DNA of 33,843 bases, taken from NCBI GenBank assembly GCA_021647705.1, contig JAKIUF010000050.1, positions 1 through 33,843 of the forward strand. Reading direction: 5' to 3'. The translations under genes and the position numbers were made by a program. The number at the start of each line of letters is the position of its first letter. The first letter of the stretch is position 1. The notes beneath the pieces are model-generated. The model ran no database searches. It was given only the letters and a program-made list of their open reading frames with translations, and was not told the origin of the DNA. This DNA comes from Gammaproteobacteria bacterium. GTDB lineage: Bacteria; Pseudomonadota; Gammaproteobacteria; SZUA-152. Shown here one piece after another: positions 16,596 through 25,047 of the stretch.

Positions 16596-17561
16596 ATGGC
16601 TGCACATATCAAAATACAACCCAGCAACCACGAATTCTGGTTAGAGGGCAATGATGCCATTCTGGATGCCGGTGTGCGTGCCGGGCTGGCGCTCAACTAC
16701 GGCTGCGCCAATGGTAACTGCGGACTGTGCAAAGCACGCATTATCAGTGGCAAAGTAAAAAAAACCCGACACCACGACTACGTGCTCAGCGAAGCCGAAA
16801 AAAACAGGGATTACGTGTTGATGTGTTCCTGCACAGCAGTAAGCGACGTGATACTGGAAGCACTGGAGGCCAGCAGTGAAAATGACATCCCCCTGCAAAA
16901 AATTGCCACCAGAATAAAACGTATCGAACAAACCACAGACAAAATATTGATCTTACATGTACAAACACCCCGTATTCAGCGGTTACGTTTTCTTGCCGGG
17001 CAATCAGTTACCCTTTCCCTCGACAAAAAAACCGGCACAGACTTCCCCATCGCCAGCTGCCCCTGTGACGACCGCAACCTGTTGTTTCATATTCCCTGTG
17101 ACTCAGACAAACCCTTTGTTCAGGCATTAATCCACAACAGTAAAAAGGGGGATACCATCACGGTAGTCGGCCCTCACGGTCATTTTCTGTTTAATGAAAG
17201 TGCCAGGCGTGCGCAGCTTTATCTTGCCTACGGTACCGGATTCGCCCCCATCAAAAGCCTTATTGAACACGCCATGGCTCTGGAAACAGCTTCCACCATG
17301 AGTTTATTTTGGGTCGCGGATAAAAAAGAAGATTTATATATGAATAATCTGTGCCGCTCATGGGAGGATGCACTGGATAATTTCAATTATCACCCTGTGA
17401 TCGACACAGATGCCGTGGAATATTTACTGGAAAAACACGGCAATCTGGAAACCGTAGACGTATACATTGCCGGTTCAGAAACCCTTACCCACTGTGCCAG
17501 TGAGAAACTGTTAGCCGCTGGTTTGCCTGACGCGCAATTAACCCTCTCCACCATTGATTAG
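16596..17561 (+). CDS. 2Fe-2S ferredoxin-type flavin reductase (NAD(P)H-dependent)
   Basis: A 321-residue three-domain electron transfer protein. Residues 1-90 are a plant-type ferredoxin with C37, C42, C45 and C77 (C-x4-C-x2-C-x31-C). Residues 100-200 are the FAD-binding barrel, with FPIASCP in the place of the usual 'YSIAS' strand. Residues 205-321 are the NAD-binding domain with AYGTGFAPIKSL and YIAGSETLTHCA. This arrangement is shared by CDP-6-deoxy-glucoseen reductase and monooxygenase reductases such as MmoC or XylA. It probably passes electrons from NAD(P)H to an oxygenase or membrane acceptor. The gene is directly after an unknown membrane protein. A stem-loop straddles its stop codon. 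Confidence 0.88.
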   Translation: MAAHIKIQPSNHEFWLEGNDAILDAGVRAGLALNYGCANGNCGLCKARIISGKVKKTRHHDYVLSEAEKNRDYVLMCSCTAVSDVILEALEASSENDIPLQKIATRIKRIEQTTDKILILHVQTPRIQRLRFLAGQSVTLSLDKKTGTDFPIASCPCDDRNLLFHIPCDSDKPFVQALIHNSKKGDTITVVGPHGHFLFNESARRAQLYLAYGTGFAPIKSLIEHAMALETASTMSLFWVADKKEDLYMNNLCRSWEDALDNFNYHPVIDTDAVEYLLEKHGNLETVDVYIAGSETLTHCASEKLLAAGLPDAQLTLSTID

Positions 17562-17583
17562 GGAGTGTTAACAATCCCTAATC
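17556..17583. terminator. Stem-loop at the stop of the flavin reductase gene
   Basis: GATTAGGGA (17556-17564, containing the TAG stop) pairs with TCCCTAATC (17575-17583) across a ten-base loop, a perfect nine-base stem. There is no downstream T-run, so it may be a weak or factor-assisted terminator or an RNA-stabilising hairpin. Confidence 0.5.
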
Positions 17584-17614
17584 ACACACGGGACAAACAA
17601 AGAATAAACCGGCC

Positions 17615-18028
17615 ATGCTGAAGATTTCCCATAACGTCTCCATCCCCGATACTGAAATTGAACTATCGGCCATCCGCGCACAGGGAGCCGGTGGTCAAAA
17701 CGTCAACAAGGTTTCTTCAGCCATTCACCTGCGTTTTAATATCAATGCATCCTCCCTGCCCGACTTTTACAAACAACGTCTGTTAAGTAAAAAAGATCAT
17801 CGCATCAACAAAGAGGGCATCATTGTCATCAAAGCCCGGCAATTTCGCACGCAGGAAAAAAATCGCGATGCAGCCCTTGAACGTTTGCAGACCCTGATTC
17901 AAGCCGTGGCAACGACACCCAAAACCAGGCGCCCCACCAAACCCGACAAAAATGCCAGGAAACGACGCATGGATAATAAAACACAGCGAGGTAAAACAAA
18001 GGCACTGCGAGGGAAAGTTACCGACTAA
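17615..18028 (+). CDS. arfB: Alternative ribosome-rescue factor / peptidyl-tRNA hydrolase ArfB
   Basis: A 137-residue member of the YaeJ/ArfB family. It carries the GGQ catalytic motif at 26-28 in AIRAQGAGGQNVNKVSSA and the basic C-terminal tail (KPDKNARKRRMDNKTQRGKTK) that enters the empty mRNA channel of stalled ribosomes. The length matches E. coli ArfB (140). It hydrolyses peptidyl-tRNA on ribosomes stalled on mRNAs lacking a stop codon. It is encoded just upstream of hpnC on the same strand; there is no obvious functional connection. Confidence 0.93.
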   Translation: MLKISHNVSIPDTEIELSAIRAQGAGGQNVNKVSSAIHLRFNINASSLPDFYKQRLLSKKDHRINKEGIIVIKARQFRTQEKNRDAALERLQTLIQAVATTPKTRRPTKPDKNARKRRMDNKTQRGKTKALRGKVTD

Positions 18029-18088
18029 GGACACTGTTTTGTGATACTTTATCTCCCACTCAGGCAATGAATTTTCCCACAAACGACG

Positions 18089-18943
18089 ATGCCCTCCTCT
18101 CCGCAGAAAATCACAGATGCTTACGCCTATTGCCAGCAAATGGTGCGCAGCCACTATGAAAACTTTCCCGTGGCCTCCTTCATTTTGCCCAAACGCCTGC
18201 GCCAACCCATCAGTGTGATTTACGCCTTCGCACGCACGGCGGATGATTTTGCTGACGAGGGTGACTGGGATGCCAAAACCCGGCTCACAAAACTCAGGGA
18301 ATATGATGAATATCTGGATGCCATCGCCAATGATGAAGCTATTGATAATCCCATTTTTATCGCGCTGGCCGATGTCATCAAGAAACACGATTTACCATTA
18401 CAGCTGTTTCACGATTTGATTACGGCCTTTCGATTGGATGTCAGCAAAAAACGTTTTACCGATATTGATGATGTGTGGGATTACTGCCGTTATTCTGCCA
18501 ACCCGGTGGGCCGCCTGTTGTTGCATTTAATGGATGCCGCCACTGCGGAAAATCTTGAACATTCTGATGCTGTTTGCAGCGCCTTACAGTTAATCAATTT
18601 TTTGCAGGACATCGAACAGGACTTTGTGGAGAACCAGCGTATTTATTTACCGCAGGCAGATTTACAGCGTTTCGGGGTCAGCGAAGAACATTTCCGTACA
18701 CGACGCAGCGATGATGCCTTTACGCGGTTGCTGCAACAGCAAATCACCTATGCGCGCGAAAAAATGTTGTTCGGAAAACCTCTGGGCCGCGCTGTGGGCG
18801 GTCGTTTTGGTTTTCAATTACGTTTGATGATTAACGGCGGGCTGCGTATTCTGGAATTACTGGAGCGTCAGCAGGGTAATCTGTTTTCACGGCCACGCTT
18901 ACGTAAACGCGACGGATTGTGGATGTTTTTACGGGCTTTATAA
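18089..18943 (+). CDS. hpnC: Hydroxysqualene synthase HpnC
   Basis: A 284-residue trans-isoprenyl diphosphate synthase-like protein of the squalene/phytoene synthase family. It starts with HYENFPVASFILPKRLRQP and contains the first Asp motif (D52 and D53 through D56 in ARTADDFADEGD) and the second (D174 and D178 in INFLQDIEQDFVENQR). In the three-enzyme bacterial route HpnD makes presqualene diphosphate, HpnC converts it to hydroxysqualene and HpnE reduces this to squalene, the hopanoid precursor. It differs from the hpnD product at 22812 in motif sequence. It is separated from hpnDE by two unrelated minus-strand genes, unlike the usual adjacent hpnCDE arrangement. Confidence 0.92.
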   Translation: MPSSPQKITDAYAYCQQMVRSHYENFPVASFILPKRLRQPISVIYAFARTADDFADEGDWDAKTRLTKLREYDEYLDAIANDEAIDNPIFIALADVIKKHDLPLQLFHDLITAFRLDVSKKRFTDIDDVWDYCRYSANPVGRLLLHLMDAATAENLEHSDAVCSALQLINFLQDIEQDFVENQRIYLPQADLQRFGVSEEHFRTRRSDDAFTRLLQQQITYAREKMLFGKPLGRAVGGRFGFQLRLMINGGLRILELLERQQGNLFSRPRLRKRDGLWMFLRAL

Positions 18944-18959
18944 ACTTTCCGATAATCAT

Positions 18960-19991
18960 TTATCTTATTTCGCTGGTGCATACCCGGTTACGTCCACTTT
19001 CTTTTGCGCGATACAGAGCCGTGTCGGCACGTACAACAAATTGCTCAGTTGTTTCATTGCTGCTGAACAGTGCCACACCCACGGATACGGTCACCCGCCC
19101 TACGTCTTTTCCTACATGACTATTGTCCATTTTCTGGTTACGCACCTGGTTACAGATATTATCCGCAACACGCTCCGCACCGTCCATAGGCGTGTTAGGC
19201 AGTAACAATACAAATTCTTCACCACCATAACGGGCCAGTACATCACCGCCACGGACAACATCATTAATTGCATTTGCAACCTGTTTTAAGACGGCATCCC
19301 CCACTACATGACCATAAGTGTCATTCACTTTTTTGAAATGGTCTATATCCACCAGCAATAAACACAGGGCTTTGTTACTGACTTTGGCATGTTCACGCGC
19401 CTCTGCAAGCGAGACGTCAAATGCACGGCGGTTCTGGATTCCCGTAAGCGGATCGACCATGGACTCTTGTCGAACGCGCTTGAATTCGGTGCGTAAACTG
19501 GATAAATCCTCATTGGTTTTTACCAGTTCTTCCTGCATGCTACGACTGGCGGCCTGCATGCGCACCGTTTCATCAATCAAGTGGGTGATAATATCAACCA
19601 CACCTGATGGTTCAGCATCGGTTAATTGTTTGGCAGACACACCGAGATTTTCCTGATAAGCCTGCGATGTATGACTCACCTTATCCAGTGAACGCCGGGT
19701 GGAGTTCACCATGCCGGACAAAGCCTGACGCACCTCTTGCAGTGCCTGCTCATCGTTACCACTGATAAAACTGTGATACAACGCATTCAGTTGTGCATCG
19801 GTAAGGTCTTTGGCATTTTCACGTAATTGATCCAATGCTGCACTCAACGGCGGATTTTGCCCCGCAACGTATTCGTACAATACGGCATAATTAACCGGGT
19901 TAGCAGGCAAAGAGAACTGATTCGCCAATGGCAAAGCGGCCCGTGCAATTTGCGTAGCCTCTTCCAGGCTCTCGGAATATTCAATACTCAT
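18960..19991 (-). CDS. Diguanylate cyclase (GGDEF domain, GGEEF active site)
   Basis: A 343-residue protein. The N-terminal 165 residues are helical with no recognised sensor domain, ending in a coiled coil; residues 175-343 form the GGDEF domain with the active-site GGEEF at 256-260. The allosteric inhibition site RxxD (R247-D250) is correctly placed five residues before it. It should make c-di-GMP from two GTP and be subject to product inhibition. I start at 19991, where AGGGG lies about nine bases upstream; the open frame extends to 20054. It has no membrane segment and no signal peptide. It lies tail to tail with hpnC, whose stop is 16 bases away. Confidence 0.92.
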   Translation of the reverse strand: MSIEYSESLEEATQIARAALPLANQFSLPANPVNYAVLYEYVAGQNPPLSAALDQLRENAKDLTDAQLNALYHSFISGNDEQALQEVRQALSGMVNSTRRSLDKVSHTSQAYQENLGVSAKQLTDAEPSGVVDIITHLIDETVRMQAASRSMQEELVKTNEDLSSLRTEFKRVRQESMVDPLTGIQNRRAFDVSLAEAREHAKVSNKALCLLLVDIDHFKKVNDTYGHVVGDAVLKQVANAINDVVRGGDVLARYGGEEFVLLLPNTPMDGAERVADNICNQVRNQKMDNSHVGKDVGRVTVSVGVALFSSNETTEQFVVRADTALYRAKESGRNRVCTSEIR

Positions 19992-20137
19992 TGTAGCTAT
20001 CCCCTTGGCAACAATATGCAAAGCCAGATTAAAAACATGGCCACAAAATCTCACTGGTTTTATACCAGTGTAGTATTTTGCCTACGTCACATAATCGGCA
20101 GAGATTTCGATATATTTAATCTTATAATGCTAACCAA

Positions 20138-20243
20138 TGGCGTGTTGTAAACGCGGGGAACACAGAGAAAAACGGTAAAAACTCCGTGCCCTCTGCGTCT
20201 CTGCGTTAAATATCCTGCAACGCTCTAAAGTATGAATCTAAAT
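20138..20243 (-). repeat. MITE-like repeat family 1, copy E (short)
   Basis: A shortened reversed copy: TAAACGCGGGGAACACAGAG...CCCTCTGCGTCTCTGCGTTAAATATCCTGCAACGC followed by AAAGTATGAATCTAAATGA. The terminal segment overlaps the 3' end of the aldolase/dehydrogenase gene, and its CTA (20238-20240) is that gene's TAG stop read on the minus strand. Confidence 0.7.
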
Positions 20244-22220
20244 GACCCGGTCATTCCCCCCATCAACCGGGATTTGCGCACCGGTAGTTTTGGCGAACAA
20301 CGGGCCAGCCAAAGCACAGGCCAGTGCTGCTACATCTGCTGAACTAATTTCTACTTTTAGCAGGTTTTTGGTTTTGTATTCCTGCACACTCATTCCATAA
20401 TGACGCGCACGATTTTCCAGCACTTCCTCGGTCCAGATGGCAGTGTCAAATACAGCATCCGGGTGCAACACATTAACGCGAATACCTTTAGGCCCCAGTT
20501 CCAGCGCGGCGACCCGTGCCAATTGCGTCAACCCTGCTTTCGCCACTGAATAGGCTGCTGCTCCTGGCCCTGGCGCAGTGACGTTTTTCGAGGCCATGAA
20601 CACCACTGCCGGATCAATGCCCCGCTCCAGATACGGGATGCAGCACTGCAACAGCTGTTCATGGCTGCTGAGGTTGATTTGCAGGCTGCGCTCCCAAACC
20701 GTGCTGTCCATTTCATCAATACGACTGTTGGAGGGAAAACTGCCTGCATTGCTGACCACGATATCCAGCCCACCAAAGCGTCGTACCACTTCATCCACGG
20801 CAACCTGCAAAGCCTGCACATCCGTCACATCACACTGCCAACCCACCAGGTCTGCCTTGGTAAACTGTGTCGCCACTGCCAGATCAATATCCAATGCCAG
20901 CACTGCGGCTCCCTGTGCATGCAGGGTCTCGGCACAGGCACGGCCAATGCCGCTGGCCGCTCCCGTCACCAGGGCAATTTTTCCCGCAAAAATGGCGGGG
21001 GTGCCTGCTTTGCGCAGCTTGGCCTGCTCCAGGTCCCAGTATTCCACCTCAAAAATGTCTTTTTCCGGCAATGCCTGCCAACCCCCCAGGCATTCGGCAC
21101 GCTGGATGGCACGCAAAGTATGGCCAGCAATATCAGCAATAATACCGGCCTCTTTGACACTGGTACCAAAAGCCAGTGCGCCCTGCCCCGGCCATACCGC
21201 CCAGCGCGGGGCAGGATCAAGACAGGTCAGGTCAGCGGAAGCATTACGGGAAAAATAGGCACGATAATCATCACCGAAAGCGCTCACTGCGGCATCCGGC
21301 TCTGTATCGAGAATCATCGGCACACGCTTGGTACGAATCACATGATCAGGGGTCAGCGGGCCACGGGTGGCAATCTCTGCCACGTTCGGTAAATTTGCAA
21401 AACCCACCGCCTCGGCGGAGACATCCCAACGCACGATACAAGGCATGCCACGGGCATGCGACACGGCACGGCGAATATCAGCCAGCGACCGCAGCACAAC
21501 CGCACTTTCAGCTGCGGGCTTCGGTTCCGTGCTTGCTATGCTGGTTCCTGCTTGCTCCAGCACATTTTCCGCCATCGTCACCAGCGCGATCATGCGTTCA
21601 TAACTGACACGGGCATCATCGGCAAAACTGAACACGCCATGATTCATCAGCACCATGCCATCGAGTTGTGACCAATCCACATCACGGGTCAGCTCGTGAA
21701 TCACTTTTGCCAGCACAAACCCCGGCATAGTGTACGGCACAATCAATACCCGCTCTCCGTACAAATCACGCACGCGCGCCTCACCATTCGGTGAGTTGGT
21801 CAACGTCACCACCGCATCAGCATGGGTATGATCAACGAATCTGAACGGAATAATAGCGTGCAAAATGGCCTCAACAGAGGGGTTTGGTGCATAAGGGTCG
21901 CTCATTGCCGCGCGCTGGGCTCGCACCATGTCCGGGTCGGAAAGCGTGGGCAACTCCGCCATACGTTTGAGTGTTTCAAGACACACCGGTGCAAACCCCG
22001 GTGCCTCAATAGTGGCCAGATCCCAGCCACTGCCTTTCACGTACAATATCGGCTTGTGCTCGCCGAACAGGTCCGCCACTTCCGTCTTCACCGAGGTATT
22101 GCCCCCCCCGTGCAAGACTAACGAGGGTTCACAGCCCAGCAATCGTGAGCTGTATACACGCATTTCGAGCGGGTTTTCCGCAAAAGAAGCCGCCGTTTTT
22201 TCGTTCCACAGACTTTGCAT
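20238..22220 (-). CDS. Bifunctional class II aldolase / short-chain dehydrogenase
   Basis: A 660-residue fusion. The N-terminal 400 residues are a class II (zinc) aldolase/epimerase domain with the HGGGNTSVK motif at 37-45, zinc-ligand candidates H131 and H133 in DHTHADAVV and H194 in MNHGVFSF. The C-terminal 240 residues are an SDR with the nucleotide motif TGAASGIG and catalytic YSVAK. The architecture matches the rhamnulose-1-phosphate aldolase/lactaldehyde dehydrogenase type (RhaEW-like) and related fusions of unassigned substrate. No rhamnose transport, isomerase or kinase genes are nearby, so rhamnose use is not established. It is oriented against hpnD, from which repeat copy F separates it. 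Confidence 0.9.
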   Translation of the reverse strand: MQSLWNEKTAASFAENPLEMRVYSSRLLGCEPSLVLHGGGNTSVKTEVADLFGEHKPILYVKGSGWDLATIEAPGFAPVCLETLKRMAELPTLSDPDMVRAQRAAMSDPYAPNPSVEAILHAIIPFRFVDHTHADAVVTLTNSPNGEARVRDLYGERVLIVPYTMPGFVLAKVIHELTRDVDWSQLDGMVLMNHGVFSFADDARVSYERMIALVTMAENVLEQAGTSIASTEPKPAAESAVVLRSLADIRRAVSHARGMPCIVRWDVSAEAVGFANLPNVAEIATRGPLTPDHVIRTKRVPMILDTEPDAAVSAFGDDYRAYFSRNASADLTCLDPAPRWAVWPGQGALAFGTSVKEAGIIADIAGHTLRAIQRAECLGGWQALPEKDIFEVEYWDLEQAKLRKAGTPAIFAGKIALVTGAASGIGRACAETLHAQGAAVLALDIDLAVATQFTKADLVGWQCDVTDVQALQVAVDEVVRRFGGLDIVVSNAGSFPSNSRIDEMDSTVWERSLQINLSSHEQLLQCCIPYLERGIDPAVVFMASKNVTAPGPGAAAYSVAKAGLTQLARVAALELGPKGIRVNVLHPDAVFDTAIWTEEVLENRARHYGMSVQEYKTKNLLKVEISSADVAALACALAGPLFAKTTGAQIPVDGGNDRVI

Positions 22221-22248
22221 TGTGGTTCCTTCTTAATATTGTATTGGT

Positions 22249-22737
22249 TTGAATGTGAATTAAGCGCTAAAAACGCGCCATTTAAAAAATCACCGGGTAT
22301 TTAACGCAGAGATCGCAGAGGCGCAGAGGACACAGAGTTTTTAGTGTTTTTCGCTGTGTCCTCTGCGTCTCCGTGACCTCTGTGTTCATAACACGTCATT
22401 TGTCAGCTCCACTAAACATAATTCCCCTATGTGCTGAAACGCTTGTCCGAGGTTAAACCTCTGGATTCCAACCGAAAACATACCAGAGCGACGATATACC
22501 CGTAGCGATTGAGGTTTAGGCACTCATTGCATGCCCCTTCAGGCCATGGCTGCGTTGACATTTCTCACAATAGAGCGGCTATTATTCGTCATTTTGCCTC
22601 ACCTAAAAGCGCCTACCTTTGGTGTCATGAAATGAATATGACGCACACTGAACACCTAAACCTCAATCGCTACGCTATGGGTATATTTTCAGTACCAAAG
22701 TGCTAACAGAACGGTTTAACCCTTAATTCACATTTGA
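22249..22737 (+). repeat. MITE-like repeat family 1, copy F (longest, contains a nested element)
   Basis: Terminal repeats TTTGAATGTGAATTAAGCGC (left) and CCTTAATTCACATTTGA (right) are inverse complements. The hairpin arms ATTTAACGCAGAGATCGCAGAG...CTGTGTCCTCTGCGTCTCCGTGACCTCTGTGTTCATAA are the best preserved in the window. The length of about 490 bases is explained by a family 2 element inserted at 22495-22685. A REP-like palindrome is at 22459-22493. It covers almost the whole aldolase-hpnD gap and ends 74 bases before the hpnD start. Confidence 0.88.
22495..22685 (-). repeat. MITE-like repeat family 2, copy 2 (nested in family 1 copy F)
   Basis: TATACCCGTAGCGATTGAGG (left) and CCTCAATCGCTACGCTATGG then GTATA (right) form long inverted ends 191 bases apart. 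The interior is homologous in reverse complement to 15078-15288. Flanking sequence on both sides belongs to family 1, which shows this element inserted later. Confidence 0.82.
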
Positions 22738-22811
22738 GTAGATGCAATCCGTTCTTTGCTGCGTATAATACGGCAAAATATGTTGCCGCCCACCACCTCA
22801 AGTATTTTCTT

Positions 22812-23699
22812 ATGACCCCTGACGAATATTGCCAGGACAAAACAGCCAAAAGCGGCTCCAGCTTTTATTACAGCTTTCTGTTTTTGCCCGAAGCACAACG
22901 CAAAGCCATCACCACCCTATATGCCTTTTGTCGGGAAGTGGATGACGTGGTAGACGAATGCAGTGATACCGACCTCGCCCGCAGTAAGCTCAACTGGTGG
23001 CGCGCAGAAATTTTCGGTACCTTTGACGACAAGCCCAGTCATCCCGTCTGCCAGGCATTAACCACCAGCATCGCCAACTTCAATTTACCCAGGGAACATT
23101 TCATCGAAATCATTGATGGCATGGAAATGGACCTACAGCAAACTCGCTACGACACCTTTGCAGAACTGAACCTGTATTGTTATCGCGTCGCCAGCGTGGT
23201 GGGACTGATGGCCGCAGAAATTTTCGGATTCAAGGATCGCTCCACCCTGGATTATGCACATAATCTCGGACTTGCCTTCCAGCTCACCAATATTTTACGC
23301 GACGTCAAAGAAGACGCCGAACGTGGGCGTATCTATTTACCGTTAGAAGAACTGGAAAAATTTGCTGTCAGTGAACAGGATATTCTCGAAAACCGCTGTA
23401 CGGATAACATGAAAAAGTTACTCGACTTTCAAGCGCAACGGGCGCAGGACTGTTACGACAAAGCCTTTGCTTTACTGCCTGAGGCTGATCGGTATGCGCA
23501 ACGTACCGGTTTGATTATGGCCAGCATTTACCGGACTACGCTGAATACCATTCAGCAGGACAGTTGTCAGGTACTGACACAGCGCATTTCCAGCAGCCCG
23601 CTGAAAAAACTCTGGATTGCCTGGCGTACCGCACGCACAGAAAAACGTCGTCACAAACGTTTTCAAAAAAAACCACCCTCACTGCCCAATGAAACCTGA
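22812..23699 (+). CDS. hpnD: Presqualene diphosphate synthase HpnD
   Basis: A 295-residue squalene/phytoene synthase-family enzyme. The start MTPDEYCQDK and following SGSSFYYSFLFLP are typical of HpnD; the Asp motifs are D44-D45-x-x-D48 in REVDDVVDE and D164 to D168 in NILRDVKEDAERGRIYLP. It condenses two farnesyl diphosphates to presqualene diphosphate. I use the ATG at 22812 because upstream frame extends into repeat copy F via a TTG at 22734. No clear ribosome site is seen. Its stop overlaps hpnE by 11 bases, so the two genes are translationally coupled. Confidence 0.94.
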   Translation: MTPDEYCQDKTAKSGSSFYYSFLFLPEAQRKAITTLYAFCREVDDVVDECSDTDLARSKLNWWRAEIFGTFDDKPSHPVCQALTTSIANFNLPREHFIEIIDGMEMDLQQTRYDTFAELNLYCYRVASVVGLMAAEIFGFKDRSTLDYAHNLGLAFQLTNILRDVKEDAERGRIYLPLEELEKFAVSEQDILENRCTDNMKKLLDFQAQRAQDCYDKAFALLPEADRYAQRTGLIMASIYRTTLNTIQQDSCQVLTQRISSSPLKKLWIAWRTARTEKRRHKRFQKKPPSLPNET

Positions 23700-25047
23700 C
23701 CCTGAAACAAAGCCAGTTATTGTCATTGGTGGTGGCTGGGCAGGCATTGCCGCCGCCGTAGAGCTGGCACGCCATGACATCCCGGTGATTTTGCTGGAAT
23801 CCGCCAAACAACTGGGGGGGCGTGCGCGCAGCGTAAATATAGATAAATTACATGTGGATAATGGCCAACATATGTTGTTAGGTGCTTACGAGTCCACGCT
23901 TGATTTATTGCGCAGGATTGGCATCAACAAAAACGACGTGCTGCAACGAAAGCCACTGTCTTTGCAATGGTATCGCCCCGGTAAAAAACCGGTTTCACTC
24001 AACACCCCCAATCTACCTGCGCCGTTTCATCTCGCCTGGGCCTTGTTAACCCTGCAAGGCTTGTCGTTGCGGGACAGATTATCTGCCCTGCGTTTTGCCC
24101 GGCGACTGGAAAAAAATAACTTCACTCTCGATGATGATTGCAGCGTTGCGGATTTTTTAGCGCAACATCATCAATCTCCGGCACTCATTCATGCCTTGTG
24201 GGAACCATTGTGTATCGGCGCACTGAACACACACCTGCACGAAGCCTCAGCACAGGTTTTTTTGCGCACCCTGGGAGACAGCTTCAGCCATACCCGAAGT
24301 GATTCTGACTTACTGCTAACCCGTGTCAATCTCGGTTCGGTTTTACCAAAACCGGCTGCGGATTACATCGAGAGACACAAAGGCAGCGTACGCCTGGGGC
24401 AACGCGTCAGTGCACTGTGTATCGAGAACGGAAGCATCACTGGCGTCACCATCGATAACACCAGCATTGCGGCCAACGAAGTCATTCTGGCTACCCCACA
24501 CACCACCGCCCTGCGCTTGTTAAGCCCGCATGATTTATTACAGGAAACCTGTCAACAAATAGCTCAATTGCAAGACCGGCCTATTTGCACAGTCTACTTG
24601 CAGTTTGACAAAACGGTGCGGCTCGGTCGCTGGCTGTGTGGATCACTGGGGACAGTCAGCCAGTGGATTTTTGATCGCGGCCTTTATGGCCAACACGGCT
24701 TGATGGCCATCGTCATCAGTGGTGACGGTGAGCACCTGCAATGGGATAACCAAACACTCTGCACACAAGTCACCGCAGAAATTGCGACACAATACCCGCA
24801 GTGGCCAGCACCTCAATCACAACAAGTGATTCGGGAAAAACGTGCCACCTTTGCCAGCACAGTAAACGTCAATCAACATCGCCCCAATGCTGACACCGCC
24901 GTGCAAGGTTTATGGCTGGCAGGTGATTACACCAACACCCATCTGCCCGCCACACTAGAAGGTGCGGTACGCAGCGGGCGCTATAGCGCGCAACAGATTA
25001 TCACCGCCCATCGGCGACAACGACACCAGCAACAGGAAAAAACATGA
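23689..25047 (+). CDS. hpnE: Hydroxysqualene dehydroxylase HpnE
   Basis: A 452-residue flavoprotein of the amine oxidase/phytoene desaturase superfamily. The FAD Rossmann motif VIVIGGGWAGIAAAVELA is at 10-27 with GGRARS following, and the C-terminal FAD contact is GLWLAGDYT-NTHLPATLEGAVRSG. HpnE reduces hydroxysqualene to squalene with FAD. The ATG at 23689 overlaps the end of hpnD by 11 bases; an in-frame start at 23617 would be inside hpnD. The next gene's ATG overlaps its stop (ATGA), so hpnD-hpnE-SDR form one operon. Length matches the family. Confidence 0.95.
   Translation: MKPDPETKPVIVIGGGWAGIAAAVELARHDIPVILLESAKQLGGRARSVNIDKLHVDNGQHMLLGAYESTLDLLRRIGINKNDVLQRKPLSLQWYRPGKKPVSLNTPNLPAPFHLAWALLTLQGLSLRDRLSALRFARRLEKNNFTLDDDCSVADFLAQHHQSPALIHALWEPLCIGALNTHLHEASAQVFLRTLGDSFSHTRSDSDLLLTRVNLGSVLPKPAADYIERHKGSVRLGQRVSALCIENGSITGVTIDNTSIAANEVILATPHTTALRLLSPHDLLQETCQQIAQLQDRPICTVYLQFDKTVRLGRWLCGSLGTVSQWIFDRGLYGQHGLMAIVISGDGEHLQWDNQTLCTQVTAEIATQYPQWPAPQSQQVIREKRATFASTVNVNQHRPNADTAVQGLWLAGDYTNTHLPATLEGAVRSGRYSAQQIITAHRRQRHQQQEKT

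Noticed and set aside
20578-21392. Two long plus-strand frames (226 and 243 aa) in the aldolase/dehydrogenase gene
   Set aside because: Antisense shadows; the minus-strand frame has clear aldolase and SDR motifs.
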